Translations under genes and position numbers: made by a program
Origin: Salegentibacter sp. Hel_I_6
GTDB lineage: Bacteria > Bacteroidota > Bacteroidia > Flavobacteriales > Flavobacteriaceae
Length of the DNA: 64,000 nucleotides
NCBI RefSeq assembly: GCF_000745315.1
Contig: NZ_JQNQ01000001.1
Coordinates: forward strand, 2,232,001-2,296,000
Direction: 5' to 3'
In this document: piece by piece, positions 25,046-35,121 of the stretch
Layout: the number at the start of each line of letters is the position of its first letter
Numbering within the stretch: position 1 is the stretch's first letter
Notes under the pieces: generated by a model
What the model was told of the DNA's origin: nothing
What the model saw: only the letters and a program-made list of their open reading frames with translations
Database searches by the model: none

Positions 25046-26251
25046 TTACTTCTTGCTAAGCCTTAAACTCAAGACATCATGTGGATGCACGATGGTTTTA
25101 AGCTCTTTCCTGGTAGATTTTAAGTTTTTATTAGCCCAGATATCGTTCACTTGAAATTCTTCTTGCTGAAAGTTTAAAGTGTAATCGAAATCTGGGTCTT
25201 CAATAAGGTGTTTTTTCCAATCAAAATTCAGTGTTTTTTCATTGTCTGAACGATTAAGAAAAGTAATAGCCCAATCTCCATTGGCTAAAGGCTTCACCCA
25301 GATTTCCAAACCATCTTCAGCTTGGTATTTAAAGGCTTGTACACCTAAAGAATCCTGATTAATCGCAATCATTTCTTTATTGGTAAGAATCTCTATAGTT
25401 TTCTTGCTCATGGAATTTAGGTCGTTTCCGGCCATTAGTGGAGCGGCAAGCATTGCCCACATACTAAAATGTGCCCGGTCTTCGCTGGTAGACATTCCAT
25501 TTCCAACTTCCATCATATCAGGATCGTTCCAATGACCCGGGCCTGCATATTTACGAATTCCTTCCTGCATATCAAGAATTTGAAGTACTCCCCACGAAGA
25601 CCAGTCGCCATGATCTTCTTCACAATCCCAGCAGTTATAGATATCGCCAGTGGTTCTCCAAAGATGGCCAATATCCTGTGCCCATTCCCATGGCTCATTT
25701 TGTCCCCATTCGCAAATACTCAAAACTATAGGTCGTTCTGCTTCATATAAAGCGTTTCTCATAGTTGTATAAGCTCCCTCGGCATTGAGTCCGTCGGTAT
25801 CACACCAGTCATATTTTAAATAATCCACACCCCAACGAGAATAAGTTAAGGCATCCTGATATTCGTAGCCCCGGCTTCCTGGTCTGCCAGCACAAGTAGT
25901 ACCTCCTGCATCAGAATAAATTCCAAATTTTAATCCTTTTGCATGAACGTAGTCTACCAAGGCTTTCATTCCAGATGGAAAACGCTCCTTATTGGCAGAA
26001 ATAAATCCATCTTCATCACGTTCCCCGTGCCAGCAATCGTCTATAACAATATATTCATAGCCCGCATCTTTCATTCCACTAGAAACCATAGCATCTGCAG
26101 CTTCTTTAATAAGATCTTCATCTACCTCGCAACCAAATTTGTTCCAGGTGTTCCACCCCATAGGCGGAGTTTGTGCCAATTCCTCAAATTTCTGGGCAAA
26201 GCTGTTTAAGCTTAAAAGTAAAGCTAATAATATGTAAATTTTGGTTTTCAT
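25046..26251 (-). CDS. GH27 alpha-galactosidase, exported
   Basis: A 401-residue exported enzyme (signal peptide to NSFAQ, residue 19). It shows the GH27 signatures PPMGWNTWNKFGC (about 29-41), VIDDCWHGERD (about 70), the nucleophile Asp in YLKYDWCDTDG (about 145) and the acid/base Asp in GHWNDPDMMEVGNG (about 242). A C-terminal beta-sandwich completes it. It would remove alpha-1,6-galactose side groups from galacto(gluco)mannan oligosaccharides in the periplasm. It is the last gene in the susC-susD direction, behind an intergenic terminator hairpin, so its expression may be uncoupled. Confidence 0.94.
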   Translation of the reverse strand: MKTKIYILLALLLSLNSFAQKFEELAQTPPMGWNTWNKFGCEVDEDLIKEAADAMVSSGMKDAGYEYIVIDDCWHGERDEDGFISANKERFPSGMKALVDYVHAKGLKFGIYSDAGGTTCAGRPGSRGYEYQDALTYSRWGVDYLKYDWCDTDGLNAEGAYTTMRNALYEAERPIVLSICEWGQNEPWEWAQDIGHLWRTTGDIYNCWDCEEDHGDWSSWGVLQILDMQEGIRKYAGPGHWNDPDMMEVGNGMSTSEDRAHFSMWAMLAAPLMAGNDLNSMSKKTIEILTNKEMIAINQDSLGVQAFKYQAEDGLEIWVKPLANGDWAITFLNRSDNEKTLNFDWKKHLIEDPDFDYTLNFQQEEFQVNDIWANKNLKSTRKELKTIVHPHDVLSLRLSKK

Positions 26252-26274
26252 TTTTATTAAAATTTATAATGGCA

Positions 26275-26314
26275 GTAAAAAATATTCCCTGAAAAATTAA
26301 TCCCAGGGAATATT
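26275..26314 (-). terminator. Minus-strand terminator after the FAS1 surface-protein gene
   Basis: A perfect 11-bp stem AATATTCCCTG/CAGGGAATATT (26281-26291, 26304-26314). On the minus strand it runs into TTTTACTG, giving a short T-tract. It sits 22 bp after the stop of the surface-protein gene and before GH27. Confidence 0.7.
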
Positions 26315-26336
26315 GGCTAATTTGATCTGAAGTGTT

Positions 26337-27330
26337 TTAGCGTTCCTCAAATCGAACATTGTCGATAGCAAAATTGAGTAGCACATCGGCGCCTTCAAAA
26401 GCCATCCCAAATTCTGCGTCCACCAAACTAAAATCAGGCTGATTTAAAACTGATGCAGGAATACTAACGGTAGTCCAGCTTCCTCCAGTATCAAAGGCTT
26501 CTCCCGTTTCGTTCCAAGGATTCCAATCATAGAAAGCGTCAACTCCAGATGATGCATTAAACCTGATCCTAAACATTCCTTCGCTTATGGGTTCTAAAGT
26601 ATAGATGTCGAATTTCAGATCATAATCATCTAAATCTGCACCTACCATATCGGCTCCATAAAAAGTATCGTCATTTCTCCAAAAAAGGTCTTGCCAACCT
26701 GTTCCACCGGTTTGAAAATTAGCTCTTCCGTAATTACTTCCGTCAAGGCTTATAGATGGATCGTTTTCTGCTTCTACACTTCCCCAGTAAGGGTTTTTGC
26801 CATCCCAGTCAAAAAATACAGCTTCAGTATTGGCCACCGGCTGCGGGCCACCACAGCCTGGAGTATCGAAACGCACATTATCAATAGCGAAATTCAGTAA
26901 AACATCGGCACCTTCAAAGGCCATCCCAAATTCAGCATCTATAAGGCTAAAATCTGGTACTCCTAGTGCAGAAAGTGGAATTTCAACGGTTTCCCAACCA
27001 TCTGTAGTAAATGGCTCTCCGGTATCATTCCAGGGTTGCCAGTCGTAAAAAGCATCAACGCCATCCGAATCATTAAATCTAATTCTAAACATTCCTTCAC
27101 TAAATGGTTCTATCACATTGATATCGAACTTCAATACATAATCTTCCAGATTATCGCCGACAATATCTCCCCCGTTAAGGGTGCCACCGTTTCTCCAGAA
27201 AAGATCCTGCCAGCCGGTTCCTCCAGTCTGGAAATTAGCTCTTCCGTAGCTACTACCATCAGGACTTAAGGCAGCATCATTTTCTGGTGCCACATTACCC
27301 CAATAAATACCTTTATCATCCCAGTTGAAG
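26337..27330 (-). repeat. Intragenic tandem duplication of the C-terminal module
   Basis: Two about 490-bp units encode the paired modules. DNA similarity is high in places (for example CTGGAAATTAGCTCTTCCGTA versus TTGAAAATTAGCTCTTCCGT), so the duplication is fairly recent or kept by conversion. Confidence 0.7.
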
Positions 27331-28823
27331 AAAACGAGTTCTTCATCTCCTACCGGACATTTACCACCTTCATCTGAAGGAATTCCTAATACGGCAACGA
27401 GATCATTTGGTATTAAAACCCTATTAATCTCATGAATTAAACCGTTTGTTGCTCCGATATTTGCAGCACTTATCCCTGAAGGTATCGCCTCTGCAAAAGA
27501 AGGTCTTAATCTTGCATTTTCCCCACTTAGATCTGCTGTGAAAACATCATCGTATAAAGTAGATATTTCTCCACCATCTGTAAGTTGGCTACTCATTAAA
27601 TTACCTTCGTGCAGGTGGTACATCAATAGATTTGCCAATGCTTCCAATTCCTCTTCAGATTCAAAATCATCCAGGCTTTCAAAATTTGTAATTTGTGCAA
27701 ACAAGGCTGTAAAGGCATCGTTATTTGGCACAAATACTGTTAGTTCTTGCTCTTCATCTTCTAAAATACTAGTTAAACCAGCTTTTTCAACGGCAGCTAG
27801 AAAGGAAGAATATCCCCTGTCTTCACTACGCTCTTTAAGGTTTAGCGTAGCTCCTAAAATTTGTTGAAACACATCTTCTGGCAATAGCACCTTATCTACA
27901 CCGTGTACAACGCCATTTATGCCCTGTATATCGGTGGTGGTAAAATTGGTATTAGTGTAACTAGCATCAGATATCACTGCATCAGCACTAATTGTTAGAG
28001 TTTCTCCTTGAAGGGTTGTTTGCTCGGTTTCAGCGATGACCGCTGATAAGGTATTAGCTCCTGAAACCACATGATGTTCTAAAACTTCCTGCAGGATGTC
28101 AGCAGGGATATCGCTAAGGTTTTCCCAACCAAAAGCTCCGTTAAGTTGCATCATGAAATTTTCAAAAGCTGCATTTGTAGGGGCAAAGACCGTAAATGGA
28201 TAAAGTTCATTCTCTACATCGGTAGTTGATAAAGCTTCGTCCAATCCGGCGAGCTCAATAGCTTCAGCAAGCATAGAAAAATCGGGGTTAGCTTGAGTAT
28301 GATTAAAAACCGTTGGTGGTAAAAGAACCGCATCTATTTGATGTAAAACCCCATTGGTGGTTCCAATATCAAAAGAATTACTTACCAAAGTGGCCATACC
28401 GTTAAAGCTGGCATCACCATCGGTATTTATAAAAAGGCTTAGGTTATTGCCTTCAGGTCCTGTAGCCATTGTAGGGATGTAACCGGTAGCTAGAGTAGAT
28501 GAGAAATCGGCAGTGGTCGTGCTAAGCACGTGGTTTAGCAGAGTGTTTGTTAGCTCTTCTTCTGAAAGCCCTCCCAGATCGACCTCACCGAATGCAGCAT
28601 TATTTGGCGCAAAAACTGTGTAGGTAGATGTACTTCTTAAGGTAGAATCCAGTCCAGCATCGTTTAAAGCCTGAGAAAGCGTAGATAAATCCTGTGTTTC
28701 TTCAATTACTTCGCTTAAATTTCTTGGATCATCTCCTAATTGCGGATAAATATCATCGTCATTATCACAAGCACTAAAGCCTGCTATTATGACAATTAAG
28801 AGTAAATAGTATAGTTTTTTCAT
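26337..28823 (-). CDS. Surface lipoprotein: three FAS1 domains plus two tandem C-terminal glycan-binding-like modules
   Basis: An 828-residue lipoprotein (lipobox GFSAC, Cys about 19, followed by DNDDD, an acidic export-type signal). Three fasciclin domains follow (about residues 35-170, 178-320 and 335-480). Each shows the YTVFAPNNAAF-type block and the GVLHQIDAVLLP-type end (also TVFAPTNAAF with GVVHGVDKVLLP, and TVFVPNNDAF with GLIHEINRVLIP). After a linker come two near-identical modules of about 155 residues (about 500-655 and 665-828) sharing YGRANFQTGGTGWQDLFWRN and VDAEFGMAFEGADVLLNFA. These look like beta-sandwich carbohydrate-binding modules. Its place after susCD and the IPT protein suggests a surface glycan-binding protein. 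The modules match no CBM family I can name. Confidence 0.82.
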   Translation of the reverse strand: MKKLYYLLLIVIIAGFSACDNDDDIYPQLGDDPRNLSEVIEETQDLSTLSQALNDAGLDSTLRSTSTYTVFAPNNAAFGEVDLGGLSEEELTNTLLNHVLSTTTADFSSTLATGYIPTMATGPEGNNLSLFINTDGDASFNGMATLVSNSFDIGTTNGVLHQIDAVLLPPTVFNHTQANPDFSMLAEAIELAGLDEALSTTDVENELYPFTVFAPTNAAFENFMMQLNGAFGWENLSDIPADILQEVLEHHVVSGANTLSAVIAETEQTTLQGETLTISADAVISDASYTNTNFTTTDIQGINGVVHGVDKVLLPEDVFQQILGATLNLKERSEDRGYSSFLAAVEKAGLTSILEDEEQELTVFVPNNDAFTALFAQITNFESLDDFESEEELEALANLLMYHLHEGNLMSSQLTDGGEISTLYDDVFTADLSGENARLRPSFAEAIPSGISAANIGATNGLIHEINRVLIPNDLVAVLGIPSDEGGKCPVGDEELVFFNWDDKGIYWGNVAPENDAALSPDGSSYGRANFQTGGTGWQDLFWRNGGTLNGGDIVGDNLEDYVLKFDINVIEPFSEGMFRIRFNDSDGVDAFYDWQPWNDTGEPFTTDGWETVEIPLSALGVPDFSLIDAEFGMAFEGADVLLNFAIDNVRFDTPGCGGPQPVANTEAVFFDWDGKNPYWGSVEAENDPSISLDGSNYGRANFQTGGTGWQDLFWRNDDTFYGADMVGADLDDYDLKFDIYTLEPISEGMFRIRFNASSGVDAFYDWNPWNETGEAFDTGGSWTTVSIPASVLNQPDFSLVDAEFGMAFEGADVLLNFAIDNVRFEER

Positions 28824-28950
28824 CTGTGGTTATTTTATTATGAAATTTCAGATGGAACCTCCAGTTTGGAACTATCCAGTTTTAAGTGAACAGTTCCAAA
28901 GTCTATCAGTTTCATATTTTATTTAAGAGCATTTATAATCAGCATTGAGT

Positions 28951-30030
28951 CTATAGAAAACCAAAGTCATCTACATAGAAAACATACTGTGCTTTTCCGG
29001 TATTAGAAGATTCCTGGAAATCTATCCTGTTTATTACTGCGGGAGCTCCTCCATTAGGAAAGAAATCTGCCAATGGAATAACAACTTTAGTCCATTCTCC
29101 GGGAATAAGTTCTACTGTTACCTGGCCTGCAAAATCGTTTATAGCGATGTTTACGGTTTCCCCGGGATCTCCTGTTCCATATAAAGAAACAGTTATATCG
29201 CTATATTCATTGAACGGAATATTTGGAGCCAGGAATGTTAATCCAGACCAGGCTTCTCTAACACTCTTAATGGAATATTGACCTAAGGCCTGCTCGGTAG
29301 ATTGTACATCAAAAGTACCGCCCCATTGGCTCATTTCCCAATCTGGGTTAAGCTCGTCTATATAAATGGAATAGCTAAAGCCATAAGAATCTGATTGGGC
29401 AGAAGCACCTCTGGAAGTTTCCAGGTGTATAAATGCTTGCTCAATTCCATCAGGAACTGCTACTGTAACTTCGGTTTCGTTCACCGATAGAATTTCGGCT
29501 TCCCGCTCTACTAGTGTTCCTTCTTCCTCGCTACCCGATGCGAATATTACTGCTGATGTTTCTGTAAAATCCCCTCCAATAAGAGTTACTGTTTTTTCAC
29601 CGGCTTCAGTAGTACTTTCAGTAAAATCTGTAATCGTTAATAATGAGAAATCATATTCTGTAGTACCACTAAGGTTTTCTACCAACATAATGTTATCCTG
29701 CCCAACATAAGGAGCTGTCTCTGGAATTGTAACAAAAGCCAATTCATCTGTGCCCAGGGCCGGATTGAAACTTGCTCGTTCCCCATTAAAATATATACCT
29801 ATTATAGAACTTAGGTTTTCACCTCTTATAATATAGGTGTTTTCTAAAGTACCTTGTGTTACGGGAACATCTTCTCTTGCTTCGCTAACACTGGTAATTA
29901 CTGGTGGCGCATTGCCTCCTTCAGTTTCTTCAACATCAAACTCACTATCGCAAGAGACTGTAAAGATTGCTGAGAATACCAGCAAAAGCAGACCGAGACG
30001 GTTTTTTAAATTAATTTGTAGATTTTTCAT
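28951..30030 (-). CDS. IPT/TIG-domain surface glycan-binding lipoprotein (SusE-position)
   Basis: A 359-residue lipoprotein with lipobox FTVSC (Cys about 27). Two IPT/TIG immunoglobulin-like domains follow (APPVITSVSEAREDVPV.., about 40-120; LLTITDFTESTTEAGEKTV.., about 128-215) and a C-terminal beta-sandwich (about 225-359, ending QYVFYVDDFGFL) like those of surface glycan-binding proteins. The start at ATG 30030 (MKNLQINLKN) is preferred because an upstream ATG at 30072 lies inside susD and precedes no signal peptide. It follows susD by 22 bp. It is probably exposed on the outer membrane and captures mannan for the SusCD pair. Confidence 0.85.
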   Translation of the reverse strand: MKNLQINLKNRLGLLLLVFSAIFTVSCDSEFDVEETEGGNAPPVITSVSEAREDVPVTQGTLENTYIIRGENLSSIIGIYFNGERASFNPALGTDELAFVTIPETAPYVGQDNIMLVENLSGTTEYDFSLLTITDFTESTTEAGEKTVTLIGGDFTETSAVIFASGSEEEGTLVEREAEILSVNETEVTVAVPDGIEQAFIHLETSRGASAQSDSYGFSYSIYIDELNPDWEMSQWGGTFDVQSTEQALGQYSIKSVREAWSGLTFLAPNIPFNEYSDITVSLYGTGDPGETVNIAINDFAGQVTVELIPGEWTKVVIPLADFFPNGGAPAVINRIDFQESSNTGKAQYVFYVDDFGFL

Positions 30031-30052
30031 AATATTTTTATTGAAAATTTTA

Positions 30053-31636
30053 TTATTCCTCATCAAAATCATAAGGTACCGGTGCCTCTAGTAAAGCCGG
30101 GTTGTTTTGTGTTTCGTTACTTGGGTAAGGAAACAATAGATCATCCATATTTGGGGTGAAAGTTTCAGACGCTACAGTAGGAGGTGTGGTATCGTTATTA
30201 AAAGTTCCTCGTTCTGTTTGTGCTAAGAAATTTATCGCGAAATCTGGCCCGCGTCTTACCACATCATACCAGAATTCGAACTCAAAAGCTAATTCGATTC
30301 TGCGTTCCTGGAAGACATCATCTATTGTAGGGTTTTCTATATTTTCAAGCCCCGCTCTTCTTCTAACCTTGTTAAAAGATTCTGTCCCTTCTGCAACTGA
30401 ACCGCCTCCCATAAGGGCTGCTTCAGCGTGAATAAGCAAAAGTTCTGCATACCTTAGAATATAGGTGTTGTTGGGGTAGCTTTGCATTCCGCCGCCGCCA
30501 TTAGAGGCTGCGTTACCTACTACATATTTTTTAATCCCGACATTGGTTCCCTGGTGGTTTACATTTTCTGAAACCGTATAACCATCGTTAAGATCTGGAT
30601 ATACAGCACCTGGGTCCATAATTGTGGCATAATAACGTAGATCTTCTTCCTTATCTTCATAAGCTTCTTGTAAATCTAAAGAAGGTCCAATGGCTGAATA
30701 TCCATCTGAAAATCCAGTAATACCTGCCTGGGCAAAAAGTGATTGTAACCCATTTCCTTCTGCATATTGTCCGGAAGTACTCCACTGTAATGCAAAAATA
30801 GATTCTGGGTTATTATCATTTTCGGTTAAGAAAAGATCGTAATAACTACCTGAAGGATCGCCATCTTCAGCATCGCCACCATAAAGTTTAAATTCTCCTG
30901 AATTAATAACTTCATCTGCCAGTCTATATGCTTCTGAGTAATTCTCTTCGTAAAGATAGATTTTCGCCAGCATGGCTTTTGCTGAACCACTGGAAACCCT
31001 TGCGTTCTCTTCATAATTTGACCCCCTGGTATTATCGTCCAGGTTTTCCATAGCAAACATCAAATCCCTTTTTATAAATTCATATACATCTTCCTCGGGG
31101 TTTCTTGGAACTACAGGCTCTAATACATACTCTGTGTTATCTGCAATAATTGGAACAGAACCAAAGATTCTAACTAAATAGAAGTATGCGGTAGCCCGAA
31201 CAAATCTTGCTTCTCCAATGGCATTGTTGGTTACCTCCACAGAAACGTCTTCCCCTACAGCTGTGGGTAGTGTATTTATAAGACTGTTAGATTGCGCTAT
31301 TACTGCATATAAAGATTCCCAGGCCTGTGTTAAAGTACCATGCTCACCGGTAATGGCAAAATTACCAAAATCTGCATTTCGTGGATCCCAGGTTCTTCCA
31401 TTACCCGAACTTAATTCTCCAATCCCCCAGGCTACGTTACTAATAAAATTGAACCAGGGTTTGGAATATAGGTGGTTGGTTGAAGATATTACCTGATCGT
31501 CTGTTTTATAGAAATCTGCTACACTGTAAGAATCTTCTGGCGGCCTTTCTAAAAATTCTTCACTACAAGAAGGGAAAAATAAAAGTAATGCTGCTATCGC
31601 TATAATTTTAGCGTTATTTAGTTTCTTCATCATCAT
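30053..31636 (-). CDS. susD: SusD/RagB-family outer-membrane lipoprotein
   Basis: A 527-residue lipoprotein (lipobox FFPSC, Cys about 24, then SEEFLERPPEDSYS). It has the SusD N-terminal pattern (DFYKTDDQVISSTNHLYS), TPR-like helices (GEARFVRATAYFYLVRIFG) and the RagB C-terminal block RRIELAFEFEFWYDVVRRG. SusD proteins cap the SusC channel and bind the glycan. It is 5 bp from susC and in the same operon. Three consecutive ATG codons make the start ambiguous by two residues. Confidence 0.95.
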   Translation of the reverse strand: MMMKKLNNAKIIAIAALLLFFPSCSEEFLERPPEDSYSVADFYKTDDQVISSTNHLYSKPWFNFISNVAWGIGELSSGNGRTWDPRNADFGNFAITGEHGTLTQAWESLYAVIAQSNSLINTLPTAVGEDVSVEVTNNAIGEARFVRATAYFYLVRIFGSVPIIADNTEYVLEPVVPRNPEEDVYEFIKRDLMFAMENLDDNTRGSNYEENARVSSGSAKAMLAKIYLYEENYSEAYRLADEVINSGEFKLYGGDAEDGDPSGSYYDLFLTENDNNPESIFALQWSTSGQYAEGNGLQSLFAQAGITGFSDGYSAIGPSLDLQEAYEDKEEDLRYYATIMDPGAVYPDLNDGYTVSENVNHQGTNVGIKKYVVGNAASNGGGGMQSYPNNTYILRYAELLLIHAEAALMGGGSVAEGTESFNKVRRRAGLENIENPTIDDVFQERRIELAFEFEFWYDVVRRGPDFAINFLAQTERGTFNNDTTPPTVASETFTPNMDDLLFPYPSNETQNNPALLEAPVPYDFDEE

Positions 31637-31641
31637 ATTTT

Positions 31642-34600
31642 TTATAGTTCAACATTAAGTCCCAGGGTAAAAGTTCTCGGAGAAGGATAGCGTCCATTGT
31701 CCAAGCCCATTAATAAGGCATTTTGATTATAAGATCCTACTTCAGGGTCGTAACCTGAGTAGTTGGTAAAGGTGTACAGGTTTTGAACACTACCATAAAT
31801 TTTTAGTTTATTCAAACCTATTCTTCCTGATAGATCATTAGAAAAGGTATATCCTAGAGTAACATTCTGAATTCTTAAATAAGATCCGTCTTCAATATAT
31901 CTGTCTGAAATATTAATGTTTGGAGTATCATTTCTTGCCAGCCTCGGGGCTGATGCATCTGGATTATCAACCGACCAGTAATCTAATACTGAAGGGGACT
32001 GATTAACGTAATAAGCATTAGCGGCCGTTAGGGTTCGGTTTACGGCGTTGAAAACATCATTTCCATAAGATCCTTGTAGAAATGTAGAAAGATCGAAATT
32101 CTTATAACTTACAGAGTTTTGAAATCCAAAAGTAAAATCAGGATGAGGGTTTCCAATTACAGTTCTATCATCATTGTCTATTACTCCGTCGTTATTTATA
32201 TCGCGGTACTTTATATCTCCAAGCCAGGTTGTGCTAAACAGTGCATCTTCAAACGGTCTTCCAAATTGAACCGCTGCACCCTCGAAATCTGAAGTAGTTC
32301 TAAAAAGTCCTTCTACCTGATATCCGTAGAACATTCCCACAGGGTCTCCCACTCTTGTTAAGGTAATGTTTTGATTTGAATCATTTAGGCTTATATCTCC
32401 ATTAATGGTTAAGTCGCCCAAAAGTTCTGTAACTTCATTCTTATATCTTGATAATGTAAGAGTAGAACTAAAGTTAACATCAGAGTTTCCTAGGGTTTTA
32501 TAAGATAAAGTAAGATCTACCCCTCTATTTACCATTTCGCCCAGGTTTACCCAGGGAGCCGTAATTGCTCCGGGAGAATTTCCTCCGGTAACAAAATCGG
32601 TCACGGCAAGTTGGTATAAGAAGTCTTTAGATACTTTATTATAAACTTCTACAGTAGTACTAAGTCGGTTTTCAAACATAGTGAAATCCAGACCTAAGTT
32701 GGTTTGTGTAGATGACTCCCAGGTTAAATCGGGATTTCCGAAATTAGCATATTCGAAGCCAGTTCCCATTCCTGTATTAATGGTATTTAAACTAACTCCG
32801 TAAGCGAAGTTTGGAATTGCCTGATTACCAACTTCACCATAACCACCGTATAGTTTAACATTCTCAATAGCCTCTACATCGCTCATAAAAGCTTCGTTGG
32901 ATAGTCTCCACGCAGCTGAAATAGAGGGAAAATATCCCCACTTATTACCTTCTGCAAATTTTGAAGAACCATCTGCACGAATAGAAGCTGTTACATTATA
33001 CCTATTATCGAAAGAATAAATAGCCCTACCAAAATAAGATTCGAGAGCATTACTACCCTGATATTGATCGGTGAAATCGTTAGCGTTACCTGTACCCAAA
33101 ATAGGGACATCATTTCCTACAAAATTACCATCCTGGGCAATTACTCCTTCCCAGGTAGATTGCTGCACTTCCTGACCTACCAGTGCAGTAAGATCGTGCT
33201 TATCACCAAAGGTATTATTATAGGTCAAAAGGTTTTTGATTACCCAAAAATCATTGCTTTCCCTTCTTACATTAAGAATGTTTTCTCCACGATTAATAGC
33301 TCCATAGCTAAAGGTCGGTTGAAAGCGGTCACTTTGGTTATATCCAAAATCGCCACCAAATTCAGATCTAAAACTTAGGTTTTCGTGAAGTGTGAATTCC
33401 GCAAATAAATTACCAAAAAGTCTGTTTCGGGTAAGGGTGTTATCAATATTTAAAGCTTCAGCGATAGGGTTTCTAATGGCAAAAGCGATTTCCTGCGGGG
33501 TTTGTGGCCCTGCAAAAGAACCATCGGCATTATAAACGGCCGTAGCAGGATTATTCAAAAGCGATAGTGATATTAACCCATTACTGGCATTGTTAAGTGT
33601 AATTTGATCGTTGGTTCTACTTCCGGTTAAAGTTACTCCGGTTTTAACCCAGTCATTAATTTTAGCATTAATGTTGGCCCTTACTGTTGCCCGATCAAAT
33701 CCGGAACCAATTACAGTACCTTCCTGATCTGTATAAGAAGCTGAAATAAAATAATTTATATCCTCACTTGCTCCCGAAAAGGAAAGCTCATGGTTCTGCT
33801 GCATTGCATCATCAAAAATTTGTGCCTGCCAATCTGTACCAGGCCCTAGGAGACTTGGATTTAGAAATTCAATTTGCTCATCCAATCCATAAATTTCTCC
33901 GATGGTATTTTGAAGTTGAGCATACTGCTGCAGATTCATAACATCTATTTTATTGGTAGGACGTTGGATAGCCGCATAGGTATTGTAGGTTAGTTTTGCT
34001 TTTCCTTTTTTACCTTTTTTAGTAGTAATTATTACTACCCCATTGGAACCCCTCGAACCATAGATTGCAGTTGCAGAAGCATCTTTCAAAATATCTATAG
34101 ATTCTATATCATTTGGGTTTATGGAAGAGAGCGGGCTAACGTCTGTAGATCCACTACCTGCTCCAATACCTCCATCTGCAACCGAGCGGCCACTTGTTGA
34201 AATGTTTTGGGAATCTCCGGAAATTGGAACTCCATCTATAATGTAAAGAGGTTCGCCGGAACCTGTAATAGTGTTCACCCCTCTTATTTTTACTGAAACT
34301 GCACTACCTGGCTGGCCTGAGTTTTTAGTAACCATTACCCCTGCAGCACGACCCTGCATAAGTTGGTCTACACTTACTTGCGGAATATTTTCTATAGCCT
34401 CGGCATCTATTCTAGATACAGAACCGCTTATATTCTCACGAAGTTGAGAGCCGTAACCTATTACTACCACCTCATCAAGACTGGAAGCATCTTCGGAAAG
34501 CGTGACACTTAAATTTTCACCACCGCTTACTTCAACTTCCTGGGTAGCAAAACCTACAAAACTGAATACCAATATTGCATTTTCTCCAGTGGTTATTTCA

Positions 34601-34812
34601 AAATTGCCATCAAAATCTGAGGTAGTGCCATTGCTGGTGTTTTTTTCTATGACGTTTACGCCCAAAAGTGGCATGCCGTTCTCGTCGGTAATTGTACCGG
34701 TAACTGTTTCCTGTGCCTGGCTAAGCTGCGCGGCAGAGCAAAACAGCAAAACCAGTAAAATTTTGCTATAGCTCCATAAACTATAGCAGGAATTAAGTAA
34801 AAGTTTGTACAT
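31642..34812 (-). CDS. susC: SusC/RagA-family TonB-dependent transporter
   Basis: A 1056-residue outer-membrane glycan importer. A signal peptide (to SQAQ, about residue 34) is followed by a carboxypeptidase-D-like domain (VTGTITDENGMPLLGVNV, about 37-110) and the junction SSLDEVVVIGYGSQ. The plug follows (QGRAAGVMVTKNSGQPG, IRGVNTITGSGEPLYIIDGVP, DASATAIYGSRGSNGVVIITTKKGK), and then a 22-strand-type barrel ending TLGLNVEL. With SusD it imports mannan oligosaccharides using TonB energy. It has its own promoter box 100 nt upstream, separate from the AraC-GH5 pair. Confidence 0.96.
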   Translation of the reverse strand: MYKLLLNSCYSLWSYSKILLVLLFCSAAQLSQAQETVTGTITDENGMPLLGVNVIEKNTSNGTTSDFDGNFEITTGENAILVFSFVGFATQEVEVSGGENLSVTLSEDASSLDEVVVIGYGSQLRENISGSVSRIDAEAIENIPQVSVDQLMQGRAAGVMVTKNSGQPGSAVSVKIRGVNTITGSGEPLYIIDGVPISGDSQNISTSGRSVADGGIGAGSGSTDVSPLSSINPNDIESIDILKDASATAIYGSRGSNGVVIITTKKGKKGKAKLTYNTYAAIQRPTNKIDVMNLQQYAQLQNTIGEIYGLDEQIEFLNPSLLGPGTDWQAQIFDDAMQQNHELSFSGASEDINYFISASYTDQEGTVIGSGFDRATVRANINAKINDWVKTGVTLTGSRTNDQITLNNASNGLISLSLLNNPATAVYNADGSFAGPQTPQEIAFAIRNPIAEALNIDNTLTRNRLFGNLFAEFTLHENLSFRSEFGGDFGYNQSDRFQPTFSYGAINRGENILNVRRESNDFWVIKNLLTYNNTFGDKHDLTALVGQEVQQSTWEGVIAQDGNFVGNDVPILGTGNANDFTDQYQGSNALESYFGRAIYSFDNRYNVTASIRADGSSKFAEGNKWGYFPSISAAWRLSNEAFMSDVEAIENVKLYGGYGEVGNQAIPNFAYGVSLNTINTGMGTGFEYANFGNPDLTWESSTQTNLGLDFTMFENRLSTTVEVYNKVSKDFLYQLAVTDFVTGGNSPGAITAPWVNLGEMVNRGVDLTLSYKTLGNSDVNFSSTLTLSRYKNEVTELLGDLTINGDISLNDSNQNITLTRVGDPVGMFYGYQVEGLFRTTSDFEGAAVQFGRPFEDALFSTTWLGDIKYRDINNDGVIDNDDRTVIGNPHPDFTFGFQNSVSYKNFDLSTFLQGSYGNDVFNAVNRTLTAANAYYVNQSPSVLDYWSVDNPDASAPRLARNDTPNINISDRYIEDGSYLRIQNVTLGYTFSNDLSGRIGLNKLKIYGSVQNLYTFTNYSGYDPEVGSYNQNALLMGLDNGRYPSPRTFTLGLNVEL

Positions 34813-35121
34813 AAATACTAATTTGAATATGATTTTAACAATTAAGGTTTTAGTAATTTTTAAATACTCCTGTTGCAGTATTTAAAATAATAAGCCTAAA
34901 ATCTAACATATTCAAAATTACACTATAGGTTAAGAAAGTGTTAATAGTATTTTATCATTTAATGATAATATTTTTTCCGTTTATGATTTACATTTATTAA
35001 TCAGAAAATTATAAGTCAGACTTATTGAGATTTAGGTAGATAAAGCAATACAATTTTGTGAGATTTCTAGTTTTTTAGGCTTGTAAATAAAACCTAACTG
35101 TAGAAATTACAATCTAATACT
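34813..35121. other. 309-bp intergenic region upstream of susC
   Basis: An AT-rich leader and promoter region on the minus strand between GH5 and susC. It contains the -7 box at 34913-34920 and no coding frame. AraC-regulator sites are expected here, but no clear direct repeat was identified. Confidence 0.6.
34913..34920 (-). promoter_or_regulatory. -7 promoter box TAATTTTG for the susCD operon
   Basis: A minus-strand TAnnTTTG match about 100 nt upstream of the susC start. No strong -33 TTG was seen, consistent with an activator-dependent promoter. Confidence 0.45.

Noticed and set aside
28865..28900. Hairpin TTTGGAACT/AGTTCCAAA between the IPT and FAS1 genes
   Set aside because: A perfect 9-bp stem but with no T-tract on either side; could affect mRNA stability, too weak to call a terminator.
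30031..30072. Upstream ATG for the IPT surface protein
   Set aside because: It lies within susD and puts 14 extra residues before a good lipoprotein signal peptide. ATG 30030 is preferred.
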